Origin: DAOTTW01 sp034437615
Lineage (GTDB): Bacteria > Chloroflexota > Anaerolineae > Aggregatilineales > Phototrophicaceae
Assembly (NCBI GenBank): GCA_034437615.1
Contig: DAOTTW010000038.1
Span: forward strand, 1 to 25,414
Length of the DNA stretch: 25,414 nt
Direction: 5' to 3'
The position numbers were made by a program, and so were the translations under genes. The notes beneath the pieces are model-generated. The model worked only from the letters and a program-made list of their open reading frames with translations. It was not told where the DNA came from and did not search any database. This document shows positions 1 through 7,244 of this stretch, piece by piece; within the stretch, counting starts at the first letter, position 1, and every line of letters begins with the position of its first letter.

Positions 1-309
1 GGCGTGCGGATTTGCTGGCTGGTCAGGTGGCGGCGTTTGGTGGCTACACGGGCTTTGCCGATCAGATAGCGGGGTTTGCGCGTCAGGTCTTGATTGCACA
101 ACCGATCACGCTGCCGCCAAGCGCCACACCAGACCAGGGCGACGCTTCGTAAGCGGCAATTTGGTCGGAAATATACGCGAGGAAGAAATCGGCTTCGCTG
201 TACATCGGTTGTGCAATCAAGACCTGACGCGCAAACCCCGCTATCTGATCGGCAAAGCCCGTGTAGCCACCAAACGCCGCCACCTGACCAGCCAGCAAAT
301 CCGCACGCC
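1..309. repeat. 106-bp perfect inverted repeat at the window edge
   Basis: Bases 1-106 are the exact reverse complement of bases 204-309, with a 97-base loop (107-203) between them. Symmetry breaks at 107/203. The right arm is coding sequence of the glycosyltransferase gene, so the left arm is an inverted copy of that gene's interior. The stop codon that ends the reading frame (83-85) lies in the left arm, so the apparent C-terminus is created by the duplication. A perfect inverted copy at the very edge of a contig is a common assembly or chimera artefact. A genuine recent inversion-duplication is possible but less likely. Confidence 0.95.
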
Positions 310-1276
310 GCGCCAGCAGATCGCCCACACGCGCCAGCGGATCGCCCCACCAGGCCGGGTTCAGCGCATAAAACACCATCAGCGAGAGCACACCAGCCAG
401 CAGCAACCCCAGCAGCCCGTTTAAGTGTCGCCAGCCCTGACGGACGCCCTGCCATGCATACAGGCTGCCCAATGCGAAGAACACCGCCGCAACCGTGATA
501 AATGCCGTGTGTTTGCTGGCGACGGCCAGGCCGCTCAAGATGCCAAGCGCAACATAAAGCGCGGTTTCGTAGGGGCGGGTCATGACCCGCCCGCGTGCAG
601 ATTGTTGGTTAGGGCTTACACCGCCCCTATGAAGGTTGGATTTGAGTAGCAACACACTCACCAGCACCACCAGCAGCCCGAACAGCAACGGCGCACTTTC
701 CATCATGGCACGCCGACCATTCAGCAGCAGCGCAGGCGACAGCGCCAGATACAACGTTGCCAGATACGCCGTGCCGCGCCCGCCGATAGCGCGACCCAGC
801 GCGAACAGCACCCACACGCCAGCCGCCAGCATCATAGCCGAAGCCAAGCGGCTGCGCTGCAACAGCGCCTCATCGGGCATGTGGCCCGCGCTCACGTTGT
901 AATCCCAGCCTGCGCCCCACAACCATTGCTCATTGAGCGTCTGCGCTGTGTAGCCCATGCTTGCGCTCACCCAACCATAGACGTATTTAGGAAGCGTGCC
1001 GTTCAGCAGGCGCAAATCCTGATCGGTCAGGCGCTTATCGTAGGTGCGCAGCAGCGCCAGCAGATGAGCCGCGTCGGGCTGAGCTAATACGGCTTGTGTG
1101 CTGCCAATCAGGTCATAATAGCGCACAGCGTCTATATCACCCTGTACGACCTGCTGGTGATAGTCACGCCCCATGTAGATCAGCGTGGATTCATCGCCGT
1201 GAAAGGGCACCAGCGCAGCACCAGCCAGCACATAGGCACTCAGCAGCAGCAGCCACAGGCCATCTACAATCGACAT
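83..1276 (-). CDS. GT39/ArnT-like membrane glycosyltransferase, 3' end disrupted
   Basis: Encodes a multi-spanning membrane protein resembling the GT39/PMT family of GT-C glycosyltransferases. These transfer sugars from polyprenyl-phosphate donors on the outer face of the cytoplasmic membrane. Visible: a first membrane helix at residues 7-24, then the H-G-D-E motif (26-29), which matches the acidic motif of the first outer loop in this family. Further helices surround an N-G-R-R-A-M-M-E-S segment near residue 190. The start ATG places the first helix correctly. Residues of about 215-236 are encoded by a REP-like palindromic element, forming a basic loop between two helices. The last residues are artificial because the frame enters the left arm of the terminal inverted repeat, so the true C-terminus is not in this window. 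It follows the biotin carrier gene by 84 bases on the same strand. The family call is moderate; substrate unknown. Confidence 0.6.
   Translation of the reverse strand: MSIVDGLWLLLLSAYVLAGAALVPFHGDESTLIYMGRDYHQQVVQGDIDAVRYYDLIGSTQAVLAQPDAAHLLALLRTYDKRLTDQDLRLLNGTLPKYVYGWVSASMGYTAQTLNEQWLWGAGWDYNVSAGHMPDEALLQRSRLASAMMLAAGVWVLFALGRAIGGRGTAYLATLYLALSPALLLNGRRAMMESAPLLFGLLVVLVSVLLLKSNLHRGGVSPNQQSARGRVMTRPYETALYVALGILSGLAVASKHTAFITVAAVFFALGSLYAWQGVRQGWRHLNGLLGLLLAGVLSLMVFYALNPAWWGDPLARVGDLLARRADLLAGQVAAFGGYTGFADQIAGFARQVLIAQPMYSEADFFLAYISDQIAAYEASPWSGVALGGSVIGCAIKT
569..630. repeat. REP-like palindromic element inside the glycosyltransferase frame
   Basis: Bases 573-592 form a perfect 20-bp palindrome (gggcgggtca and its complement). 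The outer ends 569-578 and 621-630 are a 10-bp inverted repeat with one mismatch (gtaggggcgg versus ataggggcgg on the other strand). The same palindrome core recurs at 22117-22136. The element is read in frame by the glycosyltransferase gene, contributing a Arg/Gly-rich loop that includes R-G-R-V-M-T-R-P-Y-E. Confidence 0.8.
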
Positions 1277-1360
1277 ATAGGATAAATAGCGTTGCAGAAT
1301 TAGGCCATCCCAACAAAATAATTGACACGGTTTGCGGACACCCAGCGTGGTCGCCCGCTT

Positions 1361-1861
1361 TTATTCGGGCGCGTCGCCCACCGTCAGCAGCAGCGTGCCT
1401 TTTTCCACGCTCTGACCCTGCGCAACGTTGACCGCTTCGACCACGCCATCACGCGGCGCTTTCAGTTCGTTCTGCATCTTCATGGATTCCAGAATCACGA
1501 CGGTTTGGCCGGATGTCACGCTGTCGCCCTCTGCAACCGAGACTTCGACAATCAGCCCCGGCATGGGTGACGCCACTTCGCCGGAATTCAGCACCAGGCC
1601 GCCCTTGCGGTTCAGCAGCAGCATAGCACGCTGATCCAAAACCTGACCTTCATACAGGCGACCCTCAAGCAGCACTTCGTAGTGGCCGTCGTTTTCCTCG
1701 ATGCCGAGTTCGAGTGAGCGATTGTCCTTGATGATCGAATACAACGACTCACTCAGCCACAGGAAATCCACGCTATGCTCGTTGCCATTGACCAGCAGCT
1801 TGCCATCTTCGAGTATTTCGACCTCAAAAATCTGTTCGTTGATAATGGTTGTGTACTTCAT
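1361..1861 (-). CDS. Biotin carboxyl carrier protein of acyl-CoA carboxylase
   Basis: A 166-residue biotin carrier subunit. Its C-terminal biotinyl domain (about residues 95-163) has the M-P-G turn (100-102) and the biotinylation motif E-S-M-K-M (125-129); Lys128 is the expected biotin site. The family more often has E-A-M-K-M, but Ser in second place is common. The N-terminal 90 residues are beta-rich and resemble the linking region that docks the carrier domain in propionyl-CoA-type carboxylases. The start ATG lies only 2 bases after the stop of the biotin carboxylase gene (TAA-GC-ATG), so the two are surely co-transcribed and probably translationally coupled. The carrier shuttles carboxyl-biotin from the biotin carboxylase to the carboxyltransferase encoded just upstream. 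Confidence 0.93.
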   Translation of the reverse strand: MKYTTIINEQIFEVEILEDGKLLVNGNEHSVDFLWLSESLYSIIKDNRSLELGIEENDGHYEVLLEGRLYEGQVLDQRAMLLLNRKGGLVLNSGEVASPMPGLIVEVSVAEGDSVTSGQTVVILESMKMQNELKAPRDGVVEAVNVAQGQSVEKGTLLLTVGDAPE

Positions 1862-1863
1862 GC

Positions 1864-3390
1864 TTAACGATGAATCCTTTCATAGCGCCCGACCCACTTC
1901 CAGTTAGAGGTATCGCGGGCGGCAGGCGCGATGATCTGTGAGGCCAGTTGCCGATTGCGATGGGCGTACAGCGTCGCGGCAATCGCAGCCGTTTCGAGTT
2001 CGGCCTCAGTTGGCTCCTTCTCGTAGGTGCGCATGTCGAAGCGGTCCTCTACGAAGCGCGTGTCGAATTGGCCAGCGATGAAGCTGACGCTGTTCATCAG
2101 GTTGATGTGGAAGGGGATATTGTGCTTCACGCCCATGATGACGTATTCTTCCAGGGCGCGGCGCATCCGGGCCATCGCTAGCGGGCGCGTCTCACCGAAG
2201 GTAATCAGCTTGGCAATCATGCTGTCGTAGTAGGGCGTAATCCCGAAGCCGCCATACACGCCGCTATCAACGCGCACGCCGGGGCCTTTCGGTGTGTTGA
2301 TCGTCGTGATCGTCCCGGTGGAGGGCAGGAAGCCGTTATAGGGGTCCTCGGCGTTGATGCGGCATTCCATCGCCCAGCCCTGCGGCTCCATGATGCTTTC
2401 TTGCGGTCCCATGCGGCGGCCACGTGCGATGCGAATCTGCTCTTTCACCAGGTCGATACCTGTCACGGCTTCGGTGACCGGGTGCTCTACCTGTAGGCGC
2501 GTGTTCATCTCCAGGAAGTAGTAATTTTTGTCTTTATCCACCATGCATTCAATCGTGCCCGCGTTGACGTAATCCACAGCACGGGCGGCGTTGATCGCCA
2601 TTTCGCCCATACGCTGACGCAAATCGGGGTCCATGAAGGGGCTAGGCGCTTCTTCAACCAGCTTTTGGTTGCGGCGCTGGATGCTGCATTCGCGTTCGCC
2701 CAGGTGGATGACGTTGCCGTGCGTGTCGGCCAAAATCTGAAATTCGATGTGGCGTGCGCCGACCAGCAGCTTCTCGATATAGACATCGCCATTACCGAAG
2801 CTGCTTTCGGCCTCGCGGCGGGCGGTATTCAGGGCGCTGGGCAGCTCTTGCGGCTGATAGACCATGCGCATCCCCTTACCCCCACCACCGGCAACCGCCT
2901 TCACCATAATCGGGTAGCCGATCTGCTCGGCTGCGGCGATTAACTCCTCGTTTTGCAAGCCGGCTGGCGTACCGGGGATCAGGTTCACGTTGTATTTTTT
3001 CACGGCTTCACGGGCAGAGTGCTTGTCGCCCATTGTAGAGATAGCGTAGGGCGTCGGCCCGATGAAAATCAGCCCTTCGTCCGCGACCTGCTGCGCGAAG
3101 GCGGCGTTTTCTGCCAGGAAGCCGTAGCCGGGATGGATAGCATCTGCCCCGGTTTCCCTGGCCACCTCGATGATTTTATCCATGCGCAGGTAGCTCTCGC
3201 GGGGCGCTGGCTTGCCGATGTAAACGGCTTCGTCGGCATAGCGCACGTGCAGCGCTTTGCGGTCCGCGTCTGAATAGACGGCGACGGTGCCCAGGCCCAG
3301 GTCACGGCAGGCACGGATGACGCGCACGGCGATTTCACCCCGGTTGGCCACCAGAACTTTCTGAATATTGCGAGTGTGCTCTTGTGTCAT
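1864..3390 (-). CDS. accC: Biotin carboxylase subunit of acetyl/propionyl-CoA carboxylase
   Basis: A 508-residue biotin carboxylase that carboxylates carrier-bound biotin using ATP and bicarbonate. The N-terminal domain opens with V-L-V-A-N-R-G-E-I-A-V-R (about 12-23). The ATP-grasp domain carries the Gly-rich loop K-A-V-A-G-G-G-G-K-G-M near residue 165, E-C-S-I-Q-R-R-N-Q-K near 235, and the catalytic segment M-N-T-R-L-Q-V-E-H-P near 295. The C-terminal domain ends in an extension of about 50 residues beyond the classical 450-residue AccC, as in propionyl-CoA-type subunits without the fused biotin domain. An SD-like acggag precedes the ATG. It lies 65 bases after the carboxyltransferase gene and 2 bases before the biotin carrier gene. 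Propionyl- versus acetyl-CoA preference cannot be read from this subunit. Confidence 0.95.
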   Translation of the reverse strand: MTQEHTRNIQKVLVANRGEIAVRVIRACRDLGLGTVAVYSDADRKALHVRYADEAVYIGKPAPRESYLRMDKIIEVARETGADAIHPGYGFLAENAAFAQQVADEGLIFIGPTPYAISTMGDKHSAREAVKKYNVNLIPGTPAGLQNEELIAAAEQIGYPIMVKAVAGGGGKGMRMVYQPQELPSALNTARREAESSFGNGDVYIEKLLVGARHIEFQILADTHGNVIHLGERECSIQRRNQKLVEEAPSPFMDPDLRQRMGEMAINAARAVDYVNAGTIECMVDKDKNYYFLEMNTRLQVEHPVTEAVTGIDLVKEQIRIARGRRMGPQESIMEPQGWAMECRINAEDPYNGFLPSTGTITTINTPKGPGVRVDSGVYGGFGITPYYDSMIAKLITFGETRPLAMARMRRALEEYVIMGVKHNIPFHINLMNSVSFIAGQFDTRFVEDRFDMRTYEKEPTEAELETAAIAATLYAHRNRQLASQIIAPAARDTSNWKWVGRYERIHR

Positions 3391-3455
3391 GTTTTGCTCC
3401 GTAACGAGACAAGCTAAGTTGAGAATATCGGCTAGGCCACAACGACAACGCCAGA

Positions 3456-5030
3456 CTACAGCGGAATGTTGCCGTGCTTCTTGGGCGGGTTTTCGTCGCG
3501 TTTATTGCCAAAGACCTGCAAGGCGTTAATCAGGCGGGCGCGTGTTTCGCTGGGTTCGATCACATCATCCACGAAGCCGCGTGAGGCCGCGATGTAGGGA
3601 TGCGCGAAGGTGTCGCGGTAGGCGTCGGCCAGTTCTTTCTTCTTTGCGGTCGGGTCCCCTGCATTGATGATGTCGCGCCGATTGATGATCTCGACTGCGC
3701 CTTCCGGCCCCATCACCGCGATTTCTGCTGTCGGCCATGCCAGGTTCAGGTCGCCGCGTAGATGCTTGCTGCTCATCACGCAGTACGCGCCCCCGTAGGA
3801 TTTGCGCGTCGTGACCGTCAGCTTCGGCACAGTGGCCTCACAGTAGGCATACAGCAGCTTGGCACCGCTGGTAATGATGCCGTTATGCTCCTGATCCGTA
3901 CCGGGCAGGTAGCCGGGGACATCCACAAAGGTAATGATGGGGATGTTGAAGGCGTCGCAGGTGCGCACGAAGCGCGCTGCCTTCTGGCTGGCCTTGATGT
4001 CTAGCACGCCAGCCAGCACCATCGGCTGATTCGCGACGACGCCGACAGCCGTGCCACCCATGCGGGCGTAGCCGACGACGATGTTGGCCGCATACTGCTC
4101 GTGGATCTCGAAGAATTGGCCATCGTCCACGATCTTCTCGATCACGTCTTTGATGTCATAAGGCTTGTTGGGGCTATCCGGGATGATGCTATCCAGTTCC
4201 GCGTCGGCGCGTAGCGGGTCGTCTGTCGTGGGCACAGCAGGCGCATCCTCCATGTTGTTCTGCGGCATGTAGCTCAGCAGTTCACGGGTCAGCATCAGGG
4301 CTTCGGTTTCGTCCTCTGCAACCAGATGGCAGACGCCGCTTTTGCTGGCGTGCACCGTCGCGCCGCCGAGGTCCTCAAAGGTCACGTCTTCGTTAAGCAC
4401 CTGCTTGACCACGTTTGGCCCCGTAATGAACATATAGCTGGTCTCTTTGACCATGATGGTGTAATCCGTCAGGGCGGGGCTGTAGACGGCACCGCCCGCG
4501 CATGGCCCCATGATGACGCTAATCTGTGGGATGACGCCGCTAGCTAGCGTATTCTGCAAGAAGATTTCAGCATAACCCGCCAGGCTCTCGACGCCTTCCT
4601 GGATGCGTGCGCCGCCACTGTCGTTCAGCCCGATGATCGGTGCGCCCGTTTTCATGGCCATTTCCATGATTTTGAGGATCTTCTGGGCGTGGACCTCGCT
4701 CAGTGTGCCACCCAACACGGTGAAATCCTGCGAATAGACGTAAACCAGCCGACCATCAATCTTGCCCCAGCCCGTCACCACGCTATCCCCGGTGAATTTC
4801 TGCTTATCCAGGCCGAAGTTCGTGCTGCGGTGCTCTGCGAAGGCGTCTAATTCACGGAAGCTGCCCGGATCGAGCAGAATTTCCAGGCGTTCATAGGCCG
4901 TGCCACGCCCTTTATCACGTTGCTTCTGGACGCGCTCCTCGCCGCCGCCAGCCTGACTTTCTGCTCGTTTATCGCGCAGGTAGTCGATGGTGTTCTTTTC
5001 GTGTCGCTTGATCTCTGGATTGGCTACCAT
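3456..5030 (-). CDS. pccB: Acyl-CoA (propionyl/acetyl-CoA) carboxylase carboxyltransferase subunit
   Basis: A 524-residue fused carboxyltransferase of the PccB/AccD5 type. It moves the carboxyl group from biotin to a short acyl-CoA, giving methylmalonyl- or malonyl-CoA. Crotonase-fold landmarks: G-G-A-R-I-Q-E-G-V-E near residue 120, M-G-P-C-A-G-G-A-V-Y-S-P near 150, and F-V-D-V-P-G-Y-L-P-G near 370. In the acyl-pocket motif G-G-A-Y-x-V-M the variable residue is Cys (about residue 417), where propionyl-CoA enzymes usually have Asp and many acetyl-CoA-active enzymes Ile. I chose the ATG at 5030 because a gagagg SD sits about 8 bases upstream and the protein then starts M-V-A-N-P-E-I. The in-frame codon at 5066 would add 12 residues reading back into the upstream gene. 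The ATG overlaps the upstream TAG in TATGGTAG, suggesting translational coupling. Confidence 0.93.
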   Translation of the reverse strand: MVANPEIKRHEKNTIDYLRDKRAESQAGGGEERVQKQRDKGRGTAYERLEILLDPGSFRELDAFAEHRSTNFGLDKQKFTGDSVVTGWGKIDGRLVYVYSQDFTVLGGTLSEVHAQKILKIMEMAMKTGAPIIGLNDSGGARIQEGVESLAGYAEIFLQNTLASGVIPQISVIMGPCAGGAVYSPALTDYTIMVKETSYMFITGPNVVKQVLNEDVTFEDLGGATVHASKSGVCHLVAEDETEALMLTRELLSYMPQNNMEDAPAVPTTDDPLRADAELDSIIPDSPNKPYDIKDVIEKIVDDGQFFEIHEQYAANIVVGYARMGGTAVGVVANQPMVLAGVLDIKASQKAARFVRTCDAFNIPIITFVDVPGYLPGTDQEHNGIITSGAKLLYAYCEATVPKLTVTTRKSYGGAYCVMSSKHLRGDLNLAWPTAEIAVMGPEGAVEIINRRDIINAGDPTAKKKELADAYRDTFAHPYIAASRGFVDDVIEPSETRARLINALQVFGNKRDENPPKKHGNIPL

Positions 5031-5443
5031 AGGGGATACCCTCTCTTTTCTTTGATGTGCCGCCATAGTAATGTCGCGGCTTTTATCACTGGCCCTAACA
5101 AAAGTGGAACGGTCAGAATGAGCAGGAAAGGGAGGCGCTGACGGTCATAATCGGCTTGTGCGAACAGCAGCAAACGCGCCAGACCATAGCAGATGAACAG
5201 CACCCAGGCCCCCTGGTTAAACCGCATCGCGTTACGCTGGCGTCGTAGCAAGAGCACAGCATTGAGCGTGAACACGATGGCCCATCCCATGTGTAAAACC
5301 GCTTGGACAATCGGCGGAATGCTGGTGTGTACGCCGATACTTTCCGGTAATTGTAACACCTGAAAGGCCCCCGTGATGTGGTAGAGCACGAGAATCAGGC
5401 TTAATGTGACGATCAGAATAGGGCGTTTGTCAGGGTGCGTCAT
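5024..5443 (-). CDS. Small four-helix membrane protein of unknown function
   Basis: About 139 residues from the ATG at 5443, with four hydrophobic segments (near 10-28, 45-68, 75-95 and 105-125) and a basic C-terminus (W-R-H-I-K-E-K-R-G-Y). I do not recognise a named family. An upstream in-frame TTG at 5470 would add nine residues inside the preceding DUF4058 gene, so I prefer the ATG. The start overlaps the 3' end of the DUF4058 gene by about 14 bases, and the stop overlaps the carboxyltransferase start. This links the DUF4058 pair to the carboxylase genes in one transcript. A role in the carboxylase pathway is not implied by the sequence. Confidence 0.7.
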   Translation of the reverse strand: MTHPDKRPILIVTLSLILVLYHITGAFQVLQLPESIGVHTSIPPIVQAVLHMGWAIVFTLNAVLLLRRQRNAMRFNQGAWVLFICYGLARLLLFAQADYDRQRLPFLLILTVPLLLGPVIKAATLLWRHIKEKRGYPLW

Positions 5444-6323
5444 GGGTGAATTGCCGCCGGATGCTTTCAAGTTGCGTTTGGATGCGCTGTTGGTCGTCGC
5501 TGCTGTAGCGTGTCATATTGACAGGCGCTTCGGCATAATTCAAGAGCACTTCATGCAGACGGTCATTGTTGGCGAAGGTGCGTTGATAGGCCGTTGCAAG
5601 GTCTAGCGCACCCTCAGCGGCTTGTTGTTCTGTGCGCAGTGGCAGCGGGATACGCGGCAGCGGTGCATCCACAGGCCAGCCATACACCCGCGTATAGCCC
5701 TCTGCAAATGTCGGATACGGTTCACTGATGAGCACATGATAGGCTGTACTGCCCACAGCTTGCGGGTATTGCGCTATGGCAGGCGTAAGCGGCGGCAATT
5801 CATGCAGATAATCAATCTCAACCAGATTAATCCCGGCTTGCAATGTGCGCCAGCGGCCTGTCATATAAGCCTTGTAGCCAGAGCGACCCGGTTTATTGCT
5901 TGGTGATAGCAATTCGATGCGCGTCACAGGGTCGCCTAGCTCATGGCCGACTGTCGCCCGATAGATGAGGATACCTGTCAGGTCGCTTTCTGTCGGGAAT
6001 GTCTCATGCAGTGGGATGGTGGCCAGGGCTGTTGCGATGTCGTCCGTTTGTGCTGTTGGTTGCTGATCTGCTGACAATTCAGAAACGAGCGCATCCGGGC
6101 GCGTGCGATAGACGTTTGACGTGCCTGCTGTGATGTCGATTTCCGCGATTTGTAGCGATTGTTCGCCGCGCACGATGTACCCCGGCGGCAGATCCGCATT
6201 CAGCACCGATACCAGAAACGTAATGTGATCGGAGTGAAAGCTCAGCCAGCGGCCCGGTTCGGCCTGTAGCCAGCTATTCAGGTGCGCGTTGATGCCGGGG
6301 TACAGATTTTGCTTGCTGAACAT
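5430..6323 (-). CDS. DUF4058 family protein, copy 2
   Basis: A 297-residue soluble protein of the DUF4058 family. The call rests on an N-terminal N-L-Y-P-G-I-N segment, the R-I-E-L-L-S-P-S-N-K core (about residues 145-155) and L-V-E-I-D-Y-L-H shortly after. DUF4058 proteins are frequent in multicellular or large-genome bacteria (cyanobacteria, Chloroflexota), often as tandem copies, and have no established function. The E-L-L-S-P...EID arrangement resembles the acidic signature of PD-(D/E)xK nucleases, but I would not claim activity. This copy starts 6 bases after the stop of copy 1. Its first 63 bases and an 84-base 3' segment are nearly identical to copy 1 while the middle has diverged, which suggests gene conversion or strong local constraint. 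Confidence 0.85.
   Translation of the reverse strand: MFSKQNLYPGINAHLNSWLQAEPGRWLSFHSDHITFLVSVLNADLPPGYIVRGEQSLQIAEIDITAGTSNVYRTRPDALVSELSADQQPTAQTDDIATALATIPLHETFPTESDLTGILIYRATVGHELGDPVTRIELLSPSNKPGRSGYKAYMTGRWRTLQAGINLVEIDYLHELPPLTPAIAQYPQAVGSTAYHVLISEPYPTFAEGYTRVYGWPVDAPLPRIPLPLRTEQQAAEGALDLATAYQRTFANNDRLHEVLLNYAEAPVNMTRYSSDDQQRIQTQLESIRRQFTHDAP
5456..5539. repeat. 84-bp direct repeat (copy A) shared by the DUF4058 pair
   Basis: Matches bases 6347-6430 with a single difference (tgtcatatt versus tgccatatt). It encodes the C-terminal region of both DUF4058 proteins, while the flanking coding sequence is much more diverged. Confidence 0.93.
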
Positions 6324-6329
6324 CGTGTG

Positions 6330-7211
6330 CTATGCCCGCCAATGCTGCCGGATGCTTTCAAGTTGCGTTTGGATGCGCTGTTGGTCGTCGCTGCTGTAGC
6401 GTGCCATATTGACAGGCGCTTCGGCATAATCAACCAACAGGTGATAAAACCGAATGCCGGTAAACGTGCGCTTGTATGCTTGCCCTAAATCCAGCAGTCC
6501 TGTGTCCGTGCCTGATAATGGAATAGCGATGATCGGCGCAGGCTCGTCGGCTTGCCAGCCATATAAGCTAGTGTGACCCTGCTCAAACGTCGGGCGTGGG
6601 TCGCTGACCAGCACGGAATAGGGGTAGCTATCGGCGTCCGTCGGATACTGTGGCATGTTCGGGCTGATTGCTGGCAACGTGTGCAGATAATCAATCTCCA
6701 CTAAGCGTAAGCCTGATCTCAGCGCTTCCAGCCTATTGTCCAGATATTTCATGTAACCAGAACGTGTCGGCTTGTTGCTCGGTGATAGCAATTCGATGCG
6801 GGCGACGGGCTTATGCAGCGCCGAGCCAGGTCTAATCTCATAGATTTCGATGGCATTCAGGTCCAGCGTTTCCGGGAAGGTATCGACCAGTGGCAGCGTC
6901 ATACTGGCTGGTTGTGCATTCGTTTCGCGGCCCGTCGCTGCTTGTCCGGCTTGGCTCTGATACACGCTGACATCAGGCCGACGTATACGCCGTGTCGCCG
7001 CCGGCGCTGACCTATCAATCGCGCCGATTTGCAGCGATTTTTCACTGCGTGCGTAGTAACCATCAGGCAACGCCGCATCAACGACTTCCAGCAGATGCCC
7101 GATGTGATGCGCGTGAAAGCTTTCCCATTCGCCAGCGTTGCTGCCCTGGGCCTGTAGCCAGCTATTCAGGTGCGCGTTGATGCCCGGATACAGATTTTGC
7201 TTGCTGAACAT
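6330..7211 (-). CDS. DUF4058 family protein, copy 1
   Basis: A 293-residue paralog of the downstream gene. It shares the N-terminal N-L-Y-P-G-I-N-A-H-L-N-S-W segment, the core R-I-E-L-L-S-P-S-N-K-P-T-R-S-G-Y, the following L-V-E-I-D-Y-L-H, and an identical C-terminal M-A/T-R-Y-S-S-D-D-Q-Q-R-I-Q motif. No signal peptide or membrane segment is visible, so it is probably cytoplasmic. It begins 33 bases after the stop of the lipoprotein gene and is followed after 6 bases by copy 2, so the pair is almost certainly co-expressed. Function unknown; the family assignment is firm, the role is not. Confidence 0.85.
   Translation of the reverse strand: MFSKQNLYPGINAHLNSWLQAQGSNAGEWESFHAHHIGHLLEVVDAALPDGYYARSEKSLQIGAIDRSAPAATRRIRRPDVSVYQSQAGQAATGRETNAQPASMTLPLVDTFPETLDLNAIEIYEIRPGSALHKPVARIELLSPSNKPTRSGYMKYLDNRLEALRSGLRLVEIDYLHTLPAISPNMPQYPTDADSYPYSVLVSDPRPTFEQGHTSLYGWQADEPAPIIAIPLSGTDTGLLDLGQAYKRTFTGIRFYHLLVDYAEAPVNMARYSSDDQQRIQTQLESIRQHWRA
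6347..6430. repeat. 84-bp direct repeat (copy B) shared by the DUF4058 pair
   Basis: Second copy of the repeat at 5456-5539. The 5' ends of the same two genes (6261-6323 and 7149-7211) are also nearly identical over 63 bases, so the paralogs are homogenised at both ends. Confidence 0.93.
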
Positions 7212-7244
7212 AGCGCTAATCTCTCTATGTCTCGGCGCTTTGTG

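Noticed and set aside
1325..1362. Possible terminator after the biotin carrier gene (gcgggcgacc...gggtgtccgc on the minus strand)
   Set aside because: The stem pairs poorly and no U-run follows. It may be a degraded REP-like element, but I cannot support a terminator.
5031..5066. Longer start for the carboxyltransferase at 5066
   Set aside because: The extra 12 residues overlap the upstream membrane-protein gene, and the ATG at 5030 has a well-placed SD.
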